Source of the DNA: Aquirufa nivalisilvae
GTDB lineage: Bacteria > Bacteroidota > Bacteroidia > Cytophagales > Spirosomataceae
Reading direction: 5' to 3'
Assembly: GCF_004307455.1 (NCBI RefSeq)
Contig: NZ_SEWX01000005.1
Span: forward strand, 496,001-560,000
DNA length: 64,000 nt
Below the pieces are notes generated by a model. It ran no database searches. It saw only the letters and a list, made by a program, of their open reading frames with translations, and was not told the origin of the DNA. Position numbers and translations under genes: made by a program. The first letter of the stretch is position 1; each line of letters starts with the position of its first letter. Of this stretch, positions 35,789-45,418 are shown in pieces.

Positions 35789-36538
35789 TTAAGACTTAAA
35801 TAATTCTCTTAAACTGTTTTCTAATCCATCAAAATACCGGTTATTTCCCGAAGGTTTTCTTAAAGAATCTCCAGCCACATACCATAAGCCATCCCCAGGG
35901 TAAACAGCAAATGACTGTGTGCTTCTCAATTCCTCTTTTGCTTTATCCGCTTGAAAATCAGCAATATAAACAGTATTCATTAAAGTCTGTAAACGATCCC
36001 AATCTGAAATTGTTTTAAGCACTGAACCTGATTCTTGATAAGTGAAATTCAAATTTTGGAAAGATAATTCTCCTTCAATCCTAATCCATTCATCCAATTC
36101 ATTTTTAAACTGAAACCCTAGAAACAAAGGCAATTCTCTACCGGCCGTCTCGAAAATGGATTGAATGAATTCTTGAATTAAATTTTCTTCTATTTCCAAC
36201 ATCCTTGGCACCTTAGTGGTCGAATTGGGATATTCCAACATAATAAACGGCTCTTCATCTCTTGGCTTACATGATCCCGATTTATATGTTTCAAATCTAA
36301 TGGCTAATCTTTGTTGCCATGCTGGTGATATGCTTCCTTTCCAGGCCCATGATTCTTCAGTAGGTAAACCTTCAGCGATCAATTCTTCTTTAGAAAAATC
36401 ATCCCGATCAGTGTATTGAATCTCCACTTCCAAAGACGCCTGCGGAGTTCCAAATTCAATAAATCGAATTAATGATTCAAAATGGTAAGGAGCTGGCACA
36501 TTGTTAGCACTCTCGTAAAATAAATTAAAATTTGTCAT
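35789..36538 (-). CDS. Protein of unknown function
   Basis: Not recognised. A 249-residue soluble, acidic protein without signal peptide or membrane segment. It is rich in aromatic residues and alternating strand patterns, and two regions (about 15-75 and 140-180) look like beta-sandwich strands. Its start overlaps the menE stop by 14 bp and it is followed 5 bp later by the ALDH3 gene, so it is translated from the same message. No catalytic motif is visible. Confidence 0.7.
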   Translation of the reverse strand: MTNFNLFYESANNVPAPYHFESLIRFIEFGTPQASLEVEIQYTDRDDFSKEELIAEGLPTEESWAWKGSISPAWQQRLAIRFETYKSGSCKPRDEEPFIMLEYPNSTTKVPRMLEIEENLIQEFIQSIFETAGRELPLFLGFQFKNELDEWIRIEGELSFQNLNFTYQESGSVLKTISDWDRLQTLMNTVYIADFQADKAKEELRSTQSFAVYPGDGLWYVAGDSLRKPSGNNRYFDGLENSLRELFKS

Positions 36539-37607
36539 GGGCAGAAGATTCTTTGGATAAAGATTGGAGGTACAAAGCTACCGTTTTCAAGCTATCCAAT
36601 TTACCATTTGAATTAAATAAGAATTTTGGAAGGCAAATAATCGACTTAGGGATTTGTTTTGAAGACAAATGCTGTAATAAATATTGTTTTAAATGACCTT
36701 CAAATGACACTTCTTCAGGTGATTCGATAAAAAGTACGGCTTTTTGCCCGTAAAATATATCCGGAATACCAGCTACAAAAGAATGTTTAGAAATGCCATT
36801 TTCTAAAAAATAGGCTTGAACGTGTTTTTCAATTTGACTAGGTAACAATTTCATTCCACCAGAATTAATGACAAAGTCTTTTCGTCCCAAAATCTTGAAA
36901 CGTTGATCTTCATTCAATTCAGCTAAATCATTGGTTTCTATCCATGCTCGATTAGTCACCTCTGCTCGGATACAAATGCAGCCTTCCTCATTCAATTTTA
37001 GTTTCACTCCTGGAAGTGGACTTAGGTAATCATCAATTTGTAAAGAAATAGGTCTGTAAGCTATGTGTGAAACCGTTTCTGTCATCCCATAAGTAAGAAA
37101 AATTGGAAAATCTTGTTTCATCGCTAGACTTTCAATCTCAACAGAAATAGCTGCACCACCCACTAAAACCCCTTTTGCAAGATGAAAAGGCTTCAATAAA
37201 GAGTCATTTTGCAGTATATGTTGTAATTGAGGAGGAACGAGGGAGGTCAATTGTATGGATAAATCAATGGGAATATCTGGCTGGTTACTAGGCTCAACAA
37301 TGATAAGTTGTAAATCCCAAACTAAGGCTCTTACTACAACCATCACGCCTCCAATAAATTTTACGGGCAAGCACAATAATGCACGGTCGCCAGCTTCCAA
37401 TCCCAACCAATTTCCAGTCAATTGAGCAGAATGAATCATTTGATCTCGATGAATTCGAATAGCTTTGGGTTGCCCAGTTGACCCCGACGTATGGAAGTTA
37501 AACCACTCATTTCCTGCGTTCCACGATTGACAAAATTCAATCACCTCAGCTTCAAAAGGAGTGGATGGAACAGGGAACACATTGGACTTTGGAGAAATTA
37601 CCAGCAT
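36525..37607 (-). CDS. menE: O-succinylbenzoate-CoA ligase (MenE-like)
   Basis: Adenylate-forming enzyme of 360 residues, much shorter than typical acyl-CoA synthetases, as is common for MenE in Bacteroidota. The P-loop-like motif is 'FHTSGSTGQPKAI' (about 37-49); 'FLTYGMTETVSHIA' and 'FKILGRKDFVINSGGMKL' are adenylation core motifs, and a C-terminal Lys in 'FNSNGKLDS' is the catalytic lysine. It should activate o-succinylbenzoate in menaquinone synthesis. menB lies on the opposite strand less than 1 kb away, which supports this over a general acyl-CoA ligase. Confidence 0.83.
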   Translation of the reverse strand: MLVISPKSNVFPVPSTPFEAEVIEFCQSWNAGNEWFNFHTSGSTGQPKAIRIHRDQMIHSAQLTGNWLGLEAGDRALLCLPVKFIGGVMVVVRALVWDLQLIIVEPSNQPDIPIDLSIQLTSLVPPQLQHILQNDSLLKPFHLAKGVLVGGAAISVEIESLAMKQDFPIFLTYGMTETVSHIAYRPISLQIDDYLSPLPGVKLKLNEEGCICIRAEVTNRAWIETNDLAELNEDQRFKILGRKDFVINSGGMKLLPSQIEKHVQAYFLENGISKHSFVAGIPDIFYGQKAVLFIESPEEVSFEGHLKQYLLQHLSSKQIPKSIICLPKFLFNSNGKLDSLKTVALYLQSLSKESSAHDKF

Positions 37608-37690
37608 ATAATCAGTGAATCATTCCAAAATTAACCAAACATTCTCTAATTTTGAGGGTTACAGCTAGGATTTACCTTAATTAATTGAGC

Positions 37691-38140
37691 ATGTCTGAAG
37701 ATCCTTTCTTAAATCCCATTAATCCAGAAAAAGTAGCCCAAAACCCTGGACTTTTACCTTATGCGCATACGGCTGGTTCTGCTGTCATTAAGCCTGAGGA
37801 CATGGGAAAATCGAAAGGTAGATCGGTGAAAGCAATGCGGCAGCAAACAGACCGCCAAATGAACCAGTTGTATGAACAAATGGAGGTATTGGCTAAACAA
37901 GCCAAATTATTAGCTGAAAGAAAAGAAATATCGGAGCGAATTTACGATGCAGCTATGGGTTTTGAACCTATCATCAGTGAAACGTATTATCTATATGAAA
38001 AAGAGAATGGAACGGATTTACTATCTTTAGTAGCTCCACATGAATGGGGCCGTTCTTTTAAATACAGTCGATTTTTAGCCCAAGTAACATTATTAGCAGA
38101 CCATACATGGGATGTGATTTATAACCAAGAAAACGAATAA
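37691..38140 (+). CDS. DUF2452 family protein
   Basis: A 149-residue protein of the DUF2452 family, function unknown. It has 'NPINPEKVAQNPGLLPYAHTAG' near the N-terminus, a central predicted coiled coil (about 55-85), and a C-terminal 'LVAPHEWG' motif. I start at the ATG at 37691; a TTG two codons upstream is also in frame. It is followed after 3 bp by menB. Confidence 0.8.
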   Translation: MSEDPFLNPINPEKVAQNPGLLPYAHTAGSAVIKPEDMGKSKGRSVKAMRQQTDRQMNQLYEQMEVLAKQAKLLAERKEISERIYDAAMGFEPIISETYYLYEKENGTDLLSLVAPHEWGRSFKYSRFLAQVTLLADHTWDVIYNQENE

Positions 38141-38143
38141 ACC

Positions 38144-38968
38144 ATGACATCTAATTTTCCCTGGAAAACGATCAAGGAGTACGAAGAAATTCTATTTCAA
38201 CAATACAATGGAATCGCCAAAATTTCCATTAATCGCCCTCATAAACACAATGCTTTTACACCAAAAACGGTGCAGGAGATGTCTGAAGCGATGGAATTAG
38301 CGCGACAAGACACAACAGTTGGCGTCATAATATTAACTGGCGAGGGTGGAAAGGCATTCTGCTCAGGCGGAGATCAAAGTGTTAGGGGTGATGGGGGATA
38401 TGTAGGTCAAGATTTAGTTCCCCGATTAAATGTCTTGGATTTACAAAGACAAATTAGAACTATACCAAAACCAGTAATTGCCATGGTTGCTGGCTGGGCC
38501 ATTGGTGGTGGACATGTCTTACATGTAGTTTGTGATTTATCTATTGCAGCAGATAATGCCCGTTTTGGTCAAACTGGACCCAATGTAGGGTCTTTTGATG
38601 GTGGTTTTGGTGCATCTTATTTAGCGCGTGTGGTTGGACAAAAGAAAGCCAGAGAAATTTGGTATTTATGTGATCAATATGATGCTCAAGAAGCTTTACA
38701 AATGGGTTTGGTAAATAAAGTGGTTCCTTTAGATCAGTTAGAAGCTACTACCATTTCTTGGTGTGAAAGAATATTGGAGAAAAGTCCAATAGCTCTTCGT
38801 ATGCTAAAATCTTCATTCAATGCTGAGTTAGATGGACAAGCAGGAATTCAAGAATTAGCTGGCAATGCCACCTTGTTATATTATTTATCCGATGAAGCTA
38901 AGGAAGGTAAAAATGCCTTTTTAGAAAAAAGAAAGCCAGATTTCTCTAAATTCCCTAAATTTCCTTGA
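38144..38968 (+). CDS. menB: 1,4-dihydroxy-2-naphthoyl-CoA synthase
   Basis: Crotonase-family enzyme of 274 residues that closes the second ring of the menaquinone head group from o-succinylbenzoyl-CoA. MenB-specific pieces are '[20 protein letters not shown]', the oxyanion-hole '[16 protein letters not shown]', and '[21 protein letters not shown]' in parts, ending '[10 protein letters not shown]'. Length is typical. It sits 3 bp after the DUF2452 gene and one base before the EVE gene, so these form an operon. Confidence 0.95.
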   Translation: MTSNFPWKTIKEYEEILFQQYNGIAKISINRPHKHNAFTPKTVQEMSEAMELARQDTTVGVIILTGEGGKAFCSGGDQSVRGDGGYVGQDLVPRLNVLDLQRQIRTIPKPVIAMVAGWAIGGGHVLHVVCDLSIAADNARFGQTGPNVGSFDGGFGASYLARVVGQKKAREIWYLCDQYDAQEALQMGLVNKVVPLDQLEATTISWCERILEKSPIALRMLKSSFNAELDGQAGIQELAGNATLLYYLSDEAKEGKNAFLEKRKPDFSKFPKFP

Positions 38969-38969
38969 T

Positions 38970-39374
38970 ATGAATCATTGGTTAGTAAAATCAGAACCTT
39001 TCAAATATTCTTGGGATGATTTCGTTAAAGAAGGTAAATCCGTTTGGGATGGAGTAAGAAATTACCAAGCCAGAAATAACTTGATGGCCATGAAAAAGGG
39101 TGATTGGGTGTATTTTTATCATTCCAATGAAGGCCTTGAAGTGGTTGGATTAGCCGAGGTAAGTAAGGAACATTATCCTGATCCTACCACGGATGATCCT
39201 CGCTGGGTAGTTGTTGAACTGATTCCTATAAGGAAGTTTAATAAAACAGTAACCTTAAAACAGATGAAATCAGATGATCGCTTAGGGAATTTGGCCTTAT
39301 TAAAGCAATCTAGACTTTCAGTAACGCCAGTTGACAAGCCTGAATTTGATATTATCATGAGCCTAACAGAATAA
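38970..39374 (+). CDS. EVE domain protein
   Basis: A 134-residue single-domain protein of the EVE family (THYN1-like, PUA-related fold). The N-terminus 'WLVKSEPFKYSWDDF' and 'VWDGVRNYQARNNLMAMKKGDWVYFYHS' (in parts) are diagnostic. EVE domains bind modified bases in DNA or RNA, so a role in recognising modified nucleic acid is likely, but the target is unknown. It is co-transcribed with menB by position only. Confidence 0.9.
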   Translation: MNHWLVKSEPFKYSWDDFVKEGKSVWDGVRNYQARNNLMAMKKGDWVYFYHSNEGLEVVGLAEVSKEHYPDPTTDDPRWVVVELIPIRKFNKTVTLKQMKSDDRLGNLALLKQSRLSVTPVDKPEFDIIMSLTE

Positions 39375-39379
39375 ATATT

Positions 39380-40993
39380 ATGAAACGTTTTCATCAATTC
39401 AAGCTAGTGTTGTGTAGCCTTTTGCTTTCAACCTTGTTTCAAGCGCAAGCCCAAGTTGGTCAACGAATTGAATTTCCAGTAGGAGGTAAAGACTTAGAAT
39501 CCTTCACCATACCTATTGGTAATCAGGGAGTTATCATCTTAAACCAATTAGGCAAGCAAGAATTTAGTATACAAAAATTCTCCACCAACTTGGAGCAAGT
39601 TTGGTATACCTCTGGAACAATTGATAATGGCTTGGATTATGTAAATTATAGTTTCGACGGTAAATCGTTAAATCTATTATTCAGTCGATTTAAGAGTAAT
39701 TCCTACCAAATAGTGCGTGTTAATGTATCGAAAGGTTCGTTTGAAAAATTCCAAATCTATTCCGTGGATCGAATGGAAATTTCCAATTTTAAAGCCTTAA
39801 ACGAGTCTTTGTTCATTGGTGGAATTGTCAATAATCAACCTGTCATTTTATTTACCAATTTAAAAGAACGCAAAACCCGAATTCTTCCTTCCGTAGTTAA
39901 AGGACAAGCAGAGATTCAGTCCATGGATTTAGACTCCATCCAACAGCAGGTAAATGTGACCTATTCTGTTGGAAATCGAGCTAAAAACTATCAATTAATC
40001 ATTAAATCATTTGATGAAGATGGCGGACAAATTGGACAAATTGTCATGAATCCCAATGAAGAATTTGCTATGATGAATGCAAAATCAACTCAGTTAAATG
40101 ACTCGTTGCAGGTAATTGTGGGCACTTATGGGCACAAGACCACCATTGGTTCATCTAAAGGACCAAGTTCTCAAGGGATCTATTTTAACTCATATTTAGA
40201 TGGGGAATTGCTTCAATCTAAGTTTCATAGTTTTACTAAATTTTCGAACTTCTTTAATTTCTTGACTCCCAAACAAAAAGAAAAACAAGAGAAGAAAATC
40301 AAGGATAAGGAAAGTAAGGGTGAGGATCTTCGACTTGATTATCGTTTATTAATTCATGAAATCATTAAAAAGGGAGATCACTACATAGTGGTGGCTGAAG
40401 CATTTTATCCTGATTACAAATACAATAATTTTGGCCCTTATGGCTCAATGATGGGCTTAGGAAGCTTTTATTCACCATGGAGCATGATGTATAATCCCTA
40501 CCGTTGGGGTTATGGATATTATGGTTTGTATTCCCCTTATTCAAGTTATTATAGTCCTTGGGGATACCGTGGATACAATTATTATGGAAACCAACAACAA
40601 TTTGATGGTTGGGTTTACACCCATGCGGTTATCGTTGAATTGGATGAAAAAGGAGAATTACTTTGGGATCACTGCATTGACATGAAAGACCTTAAAGAAC
40701 CTAAATTGATTCAAAAAATCAAAACATCCATTCAGGGAGATCAAATCGTACTTTCCTTTAACTTAGATAATCAAATTATTACCAAGACCATTAAAAATCA
40801 AGGTAAATCAGAAAGTGAGAGTATACAAAACATCAGTACGGAAAATGAGGGTGACAAAATCAGAAGAAGTAGTCGTTCTGAGTTAAATTATTGGTTTGGA
40901 CCCTATTTCCTAGCCAATGGATACCAGACGATTTCCAACGAAGAAGGTCGCCGATCGGTATATTATTTAAATAAGATAGAAATCCAAAAATAA
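39380..40993 (+). CDS. Secreted protein with Tyr/Gly/Pro-rich segment, function unknown
   Basis: Not recognised. A 537-residue exported protein with a signal peptide (about 1-25, ending 'QAQAQ'). The N-terminal 300 residues look like repeated beta-strand pairs, perhaps a propeller. A Lys/Glu-rich linker (about 295-315) follows, then a low-complexity segment around residues 350-412 very rich in Tyr, Gly, Ser and Pro. The Tyr-rich part could mediate adhesion or phase-type association; this is a guess. It starts 5 bp after the EVE gene. Confidence 0.72.
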   Translation: MKRFHQFKLVLCSLLLSTLFQAQAQVGQRIEFPVGGKDLESFTIPIGNQGVIILNQLGKQEFSIQKFSTNLEQVWYTSGTIDNGLDYVNYSFDGKSLNLLFSRFKSNSYQIVRVNVSKGSFEKFQIYSVDRMEISNFKALNESLFIGGIVNNQPVILFTNLKERKTRILPSVVKGQAEIQSMDLDSIQQQVNVTYSVGNRAKNYQLIIKSFDEDGGQIGQIVMNPNEEFAMMNAKSTQLNDSLQVIVGTYGHKTTIGSSKGPSSQGIYFNSYLDGELLQSKFHSFTKFSNFFNFLTPKQKEKQEKKIKDKESKGEDLRLDYRLLIHEIIKKGDHYIVVAEAFYPDYKYNNFGPYGSMMGLGSFYSPWSMMYNPYRWGYGYYGLYSPYSSYYSPWGYRGYNYYGNQQQFDGWVYTHAVIVELDEKGELLWDHCIDMKDLKEPKLIQKIKTSIQGDQIVLSFNLDNQIITKTIKNQGKSESESIQNISTENEGDKIRRSSRSELNYWFGPYFLANGYQTISNEEGRRSVYYLNKIEIQK

Positions 40994-40995
40994 TT

Positions 40996-41901
40996 TTGAA
41001 GCAGTCCACATCCATTGCCATTGAAACACCTCAATTTTGGGGAAATAATTATCAGTTAATCGACTCAGGTGGATTTGAAAAGCTGGAAAAATTTGGAGAA
41101 TTCACCGTTAGACGGCCTGAACCTCAGGCTATTTGGGGTAAATCACTTGCTGAAAATGAATGGCAAAAATTGAGTCATGCCCATTTTAAAAAGGAAAAGG
41201 GAAGCCAGGAACGTGGACAATGGGAAGTGAAAGGCAAAGTACCCGACAAATGGTTCATGCCTTATCAATCTGATCGCCTTCAACTTTCTTTCAAAATTTC
41301 TCTTTCCTCATTTAAACATGTGGGATTATTTCCTGAGCAAGCCTCCAATTGGGAGTTTTTGGCAGAAAAAATTCCTCTCTTTAAAAGACCCAATCCCAAG
41401 TTTTTAAACCTATTTGCCTATACAGGGGGAGCAAGTTTGGTATGTCGACAAATGGGAGCAGAAGTAACCCATGTAGATTCTGTCAAGCCTGTATTATCAT
41501 GGGCTAGAGAAAATATGGAAGTATCCAAACTTGACGGCATACGTTGGATGGCTGAAGACGCCCTAAAGTTTGTCAAAAGAGAGGCTAGAAGAGGTAATTT
41601 CTATCAAGGAATATTGCTAGATCCTCCAGCCTATGGACGTGGACCTGATGGTGAAAAATGGGTGTTAGAAGAGCAAATTGAAGATTTATTACTTTCTGTC
41701 AAAGAAATATTGGATCCAGAAGAGCACTTGTTATTAAGTAATGTGTATTCACTTGGTTTCTCCACTTTAGTGGTTGAAAATCTCATGAATGGTATATTTG
41801 ATGTGCCTTCAAGTGCCGAATCAGGAGAACTCTATTTAAATGACAATAGCGACAAAAAACTTCCTTTGGGAGTCTTTCATCGCTATTATAATCACATATA
41901 A
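40996..41901 (+). CDS. Class I SAM-dependent methyltransferase (RlmI/RlmL-like)
   Basis: Methyltransferase of 301 residues with SAM motif I 'FLNLFAYTGGASL' and motif IV 'GILLDPPAYGRGPDGEKW', features of the RlmI/RlmK family of 23S rRNA cytosine/guanine methyltransferases. It lacks an obvious PUA domain at the N-terminus, so the target may differ. The start is a TTG at 40996, two bases after the previous stop; no ATG is available before the conserved region. Convergent with folD, 6 bp apart. Confidence 0.8.
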   Translation: MKQSTSIAIETPQFWGNNYQLIDSGGFEKLEKFGEFTVRRPEPQAIWGKSLAENEWQKLSHAHFKKEKGSQERGQWEVKGKVPDKWFMPYQSDRLQLSFKISLSSFKHVGLFPEQASNWEFLAEKIPLFKRPNPKFLNLFAYTGGASLVCRQMGAEVTHVDSVKPVLSWARENMEVSKLDGIRWMAEDALKFVKREARRGNFYQGILLDPPAYGRGPDGEKWVLEEQIEDLLLSVKEILDPEEHLLLSNVYSLGFSTLVVENLMNGIFDVPSSAESGELYLNDNSDKKLPLGVFHRYYNHI

Positions 41902-41907
41902 ATGGGC

Positions 41908-42798
41908 TTAATTTTTGGGATAAATTGTCCCTTTGGCAGCCAATAAGGTGTTTTTCATTAATGAAACAATTGTCATTGGACCTACACCTTTAGGTACTGG
42001 AGTGATGTAAGAACATTTAGGGGCTACATCTGCAAAATCCACGTCTCCTTTTAAAGCAAAACCTGATTTTTTGCTTTCGTCTACTACTCGGGTCAAACCT
42101 ACATCAATCACCACAGCTCCATCTTTAATGTGTGCCGCTTTAATGAACTCTGGTTTACCCAATGCGGCAATGACAATATCACCTTGAGCGCAAATTTCTT
42201 CCAAGTTAGGAGTTCTTGAGTGAGTCAATGTAACTGTACAATTTCCTTGAGGGTGGTTTCTTTGCATCAAAATCGACATTGGCAAACCTACAATTTGACT
42301 TCTACCGACTACAACACAATGTTTACCGGCCGTTTGAATATTGTAATAAGCCAATAAATCCAATACCCCTTGAGGAGTGGCTGAAATATAAGCAGGTAAG
42401 CCTTTAGCCATTCGACCTATGTTGATTGGATGAAATCCGTCTACATCTTTAGAAGGATGAATCGTTTCCATCACTTTATCCGGATTAATATGATCGGGTA
42501 GGGGTAATTGAACAATCAAACCATCCATATCAGGATTATCATTTACACCTTGAACAGCGGCCAACAATTCAGCTTCTGTAATGCTTGGTTCAAAACGTAA
42601 AAGGGTAGACGTAAATCCTAATTCTTCACAAGATTTGACTTTATTAGCCACATAGGTTTCAGATGCGCCATTATTTCCCACTAAAATAGCTACTAAATGA
42701 GGTGCTCTATGACCTGCTGCTACTAATTCTTGTACCTCTTTGGCAATCGAGGCTTTCATTGTTTCAGAAACAAATTTGCCATCAATAATTTGACTCAT
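41908..42798 (-). CDS. folD: Bifunctional methylenetetrahydrofolate dehydrogenase/cyclohydrolase
   Basis: FolD of 296 residues, interconverting 5,10-methylene-, methenyl- and 10-formyl-tetrahydrofolate in one-carbon metabolism. '[17 protein letters not shown]' holds the catalytic Lys; '[13 protein letters not shown]' and '[14 protein letters not shown]' are substrate motifs; '[14 protein letters not shown]' is the nucleotide-binding loop; '[12 protein letters not shown]' closes the domain. Complete and of normal length. Confidence 0.96.
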   Translation of the reverse strand: MSQIIDGKFVSETMKASIAKEVQELVAAGHRAPHLVAILVGNNGASETYVANKVKSCEELGFTSTLLRFEPSITEAELLAAVQGVNDNPDMDGLIVQLPLPDHINPDKVMETIHPSKDVDGFHPINIGRMAKGLPAYISATPQGVLDLLAYYNIQTAGKHCVVVGRSQIVGLPMSILMQRNHPQGNCTVTLTHSRTPNLEEICAQGDIVIAALGKPEFIKAAHIKDGAVVIDVGLTRVVDESKKSGFALKGDVDFADVAPKCSYITPVPKGVGPMTIVSLMKNTLLAAKGTIYPKN

Positions 42799-42820
42799 AC
42801 CCTTAAATTAAATGTTAATA

Positions 42821-45310
42821 TTACTTTTTTCTACCTTTTTTAGGTGCTGGAGCTTGTTCACCCAGTTCTAAGCACTGTTCTAATGTCAATTCAGAAGGAT
42901 TCTGATCCTTAGGAATTTTGACATTGCGTTTTCCTATTTGAATGTATGGACCATACATACCATTGACAATTTTTACTTGATCATTTTCTGCAAATTCTTT
43001 AATGAATTTATTGGCTTCTAAATTACGCTTAGCTAAAATGATTTCAATAGCTCGTTCAGAAGTTAAACTAGCCAAATTATCTGTTTTACCTAATGAATAG
43101 TATTTCCCCGCATGTTTAACATATGGGCCAAATCGACCTTTTCCGGTAGAAATTAATTCATTTTCAAAAGTACCTAGACTTTCCGCTTCAGCCACTTTTT
43201 GTGCTGATTCTAACACACGAATAGCTCCAGCCATATCTAAGGTAAATGGATCTTCTATGTCTGGTAAACTAGTAAATTTGCCGTCATACTTAATGTAAGG
43301 ACCTAATTTACCTGCACCAATAATCAAAGGTTTATCCTCATGAATTCCTACTTCCCGAGGTAATTTTGGACGCTCTAATAAAGCAATAGCTTCTTCTAAT
43401 GTTAGATTAGAAATGGATTGGTCTTTCGAAAGATTAGCAAAAACAGGCTTTTCGTCTTCTCCAGATTCCCCTAATTGAACGAATGGTCCAAATTTTCCCA
43501 AACGAACCGATATTTTCTTTCCTGAAACTGGATCAACTCCCAATTCTCTTCCTCCACCAACAGAACTACGTGAAATCGACTTGCTATCTTCAATGGTTTG
43601 ATGGAAAGAACCATAAAAATTCTTCATTAATTGCGTCCAGGCTAATTTTCCTTTGGCAACATTATCAAACTCATCTTCCATTTCAGCTGTGAAGGTATAA
43701 TCCACAACATCTTCAAAATTCTCAACCAAAAAATCAGTAACTAAGGTACCTATATGAGTCGGAAATAGTTTAGCTTTTTCTGTTCCAACAACCTCGGTAT
43801 TCTTTTGACCAACAATCTCTTGATCTTTTAATATCCACGTTTGAAACTCACGTTCTTTTCCAGCACGATCTTCTTTTACCACATAAGCTCGCTTGATGAT
43901 GGTAGAAATAGTAGGAGCATAGGTAGAAGGACGGCCAATGCCTTTTTCTTCCAATGCTTTCACCAAACTAGCCTCAGTATAGCGGGCCGCTGGTCTAGAA
44001 AAACGCTCCTGGGCCTTTAATTCCGATAAGTCAAGTACTTGACCAATGGATAAAGGAGGTAGCATATCTTTATTTTCATCTTCTTCCTCATCGTCTTTTC
44101 CTTCTAAATATGCCTTTAAAAATCCTTCAAAAGTAACCACTTCTCCTTGTGCAATTAACAATTCTGAAGTGCTAGAAATTTGGATTTGAGCCGTAGTACG
44201 TTCAATCACAGCCTCTGACATTTGAGAAGCAATGGCCCGTTTCCAAATTAATTCATATAAACGTTTTTCACGTGCATCACCTGATATAGAATTTACTTCA
44301 AAATCAGTAGGACGAATGGCTTCGTGAGCCTCTTGTGCACTTTCACTCTTAGTTTTAAACTGGCGAGCATGATGAAATTTAGCACCATAAGCTGCCTCAA
44401 TGGCTGCTTTTGCCTTATCTCTAGCTTCTTGAGATAACATGGTTGAGTCAGTACGCATGTAAGAAATACGTCCTGATTCATATAATTTTTGAGCAATCTG
44501 CATGGTAGTAGCTACCGAGTACCCCAATTTTCTGGATGCTTCTTGCTGTAAAGTTGACGTAGTAAATGGAGGTGCGGGAGATTTCTTAGCGGGTTTCGTT
44601 TCTAAGCTCTTGATACTAAAGTCTGCACCAACACATTTTTTCAAAAAAGCGACTGCTTCATCTTCTGTCGCGAAATTCTTAGGTAATTCGGCCTTCAACA
44701 CCTTTTTGCCAGGCAAATTGAATAAGGCTGAAATTTTATAGGTTCCTACACTTTCGTGCTTTTCAATTTCCTTCTCTCTTTCAACAATTAATCGAACTGC
44801 CACTGATTGTACACGTCCTGCAGAAAGACCTTTTTGAACTTTAGACCAAAGAACAGGTGATAATTCAAATCCTATTAATCGATCCATGATACGGCGAGCT
44901 TGTTGAGCATTCACCAAATCCATATCTATTTTTCGAGGAGCTAAAATCGCGTTTTGAATAGCCGATTTCGTAATTTCTCTAAAGACAATCCTTTTTGTAT
45001 CATCTTTTAATCCTAATGCTTCCTTTAAATGCCAAGAAATGGATTCTCCCTCACGGTCGTCGTCAGTTGCTAACCAAACTTCTTCAGATGATTTAGCTAA
45101 ACTTTTCAATTCTGAAATCACTTTGGTTTTATCGGGTGATATCACATAGGTTGGCGTGAAGTCATGCTCTATATCAATTGCCTTATCGCCTTTGATAGGA
45201 AGGTCCCTCACGTGACCAAACGAAGATTTCACCACAAAATCTTTACCCAAATACCCTTCGATGGTTTTAGCTTTTGCAGGCGACTCCACGATGACCAAAT
45301 TTTTTGCCAT
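42821..45310 (-). CDS. topA: DNA topoisomerase I
   Basis: Type IA topoisomerase of 829 residues that relaxes negative supercoils. The TOPRIM domain starts 'NLVIVESPAKAKTIEGYLG' with the acidic 'ATDDDREGE'. The active Tyr is in 'SGRISYMRTDS'. From about residue 570 the C-terminal part is built of repeated 'GKFGPFVQLGE', 'GKLGPYIKYDGK' and 'GRFGPYVKHAGKYY' units, the non-zinc Topo_C repeats used in Bacteroidota in place of zinc fingers. It ends with a Lys/Arg tail. Confidence 0.97.
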   Translation of the reverse strand: MAKNLVIVESPAKAKTIEGYLGKDFVVKSSFGHVRDLPIKGDKAIDIEHDFTPTYVISPDKTKVISELKSLAKSSEEVWLATDDDREGESISWHLKEALGLKDDTKRIVFREITKSAIQNAILAPRKIDMDLVNAQQARRIMDRLIGFELSPVLWSKVQKGLSAGRVQSVAVRLIVEREKEIEKHESVGTYKISALFNLPGKKVLKAELPKNFATEDEAVAFLKKCVGADFSIKSLETKPAKKSPAPPFTTSTLQQEASRKLGYSVATTMQIAQKLYESGRISYMRTDSTMLSQEARDKAKAAIEAAYGAKFHHARQFKTKSESAQEAHEAIRPTDFEVNSISGDAREKRLYELIWKRAIASQMSEAVIERTTAQIQISSTSELLIAQGEVVTFEGFLKAYLEGKDDEEEDENKDMLPPLSIGQVLDLSELKAQERFSRPAARYTEASLVKALEEKGIGRPSTYAPTISTIIKRAYVVKEDRAGKEREFQTWILKDQEIVGQKNTEVVGTEKAKLFPTHIGTLVTDFLVENFEDVVDYTFTAEMEDEFDNVAKGKLAWTQLMKNFYGSFHQTIEDSKSISRSSVGGGRELGVDPVSGKKISVRLGKFGPFVQLGESGEDEKPVFANLSKDQSISNLTLEEAIALLERPKLPREVGIHEDKPLIIGAGKLGPYIKYDGKFTSLPDIEDPFTLDMAGAIRVLESAQKVAEAESLGTFENELISTGKGRFGPYVKHAGKYYSLGKTDNLASLTSERAIEIILAKRNLEANKFIKEFAENDQVKIVNGMYGPYIQIGKRNVKIPKDQNPSELTLEQCLELGEQAPAPKKGRKK

Positions 45311-45418
45311 TCTATTAAATTGAATAATGTAAACTAAAAAATGACCTCAAATATACTTGCTTAAAATGAATTTCTAGCCAATGATAAAGAAGCAATCAAA
45401 AAAAATCTATTTGTTCAA

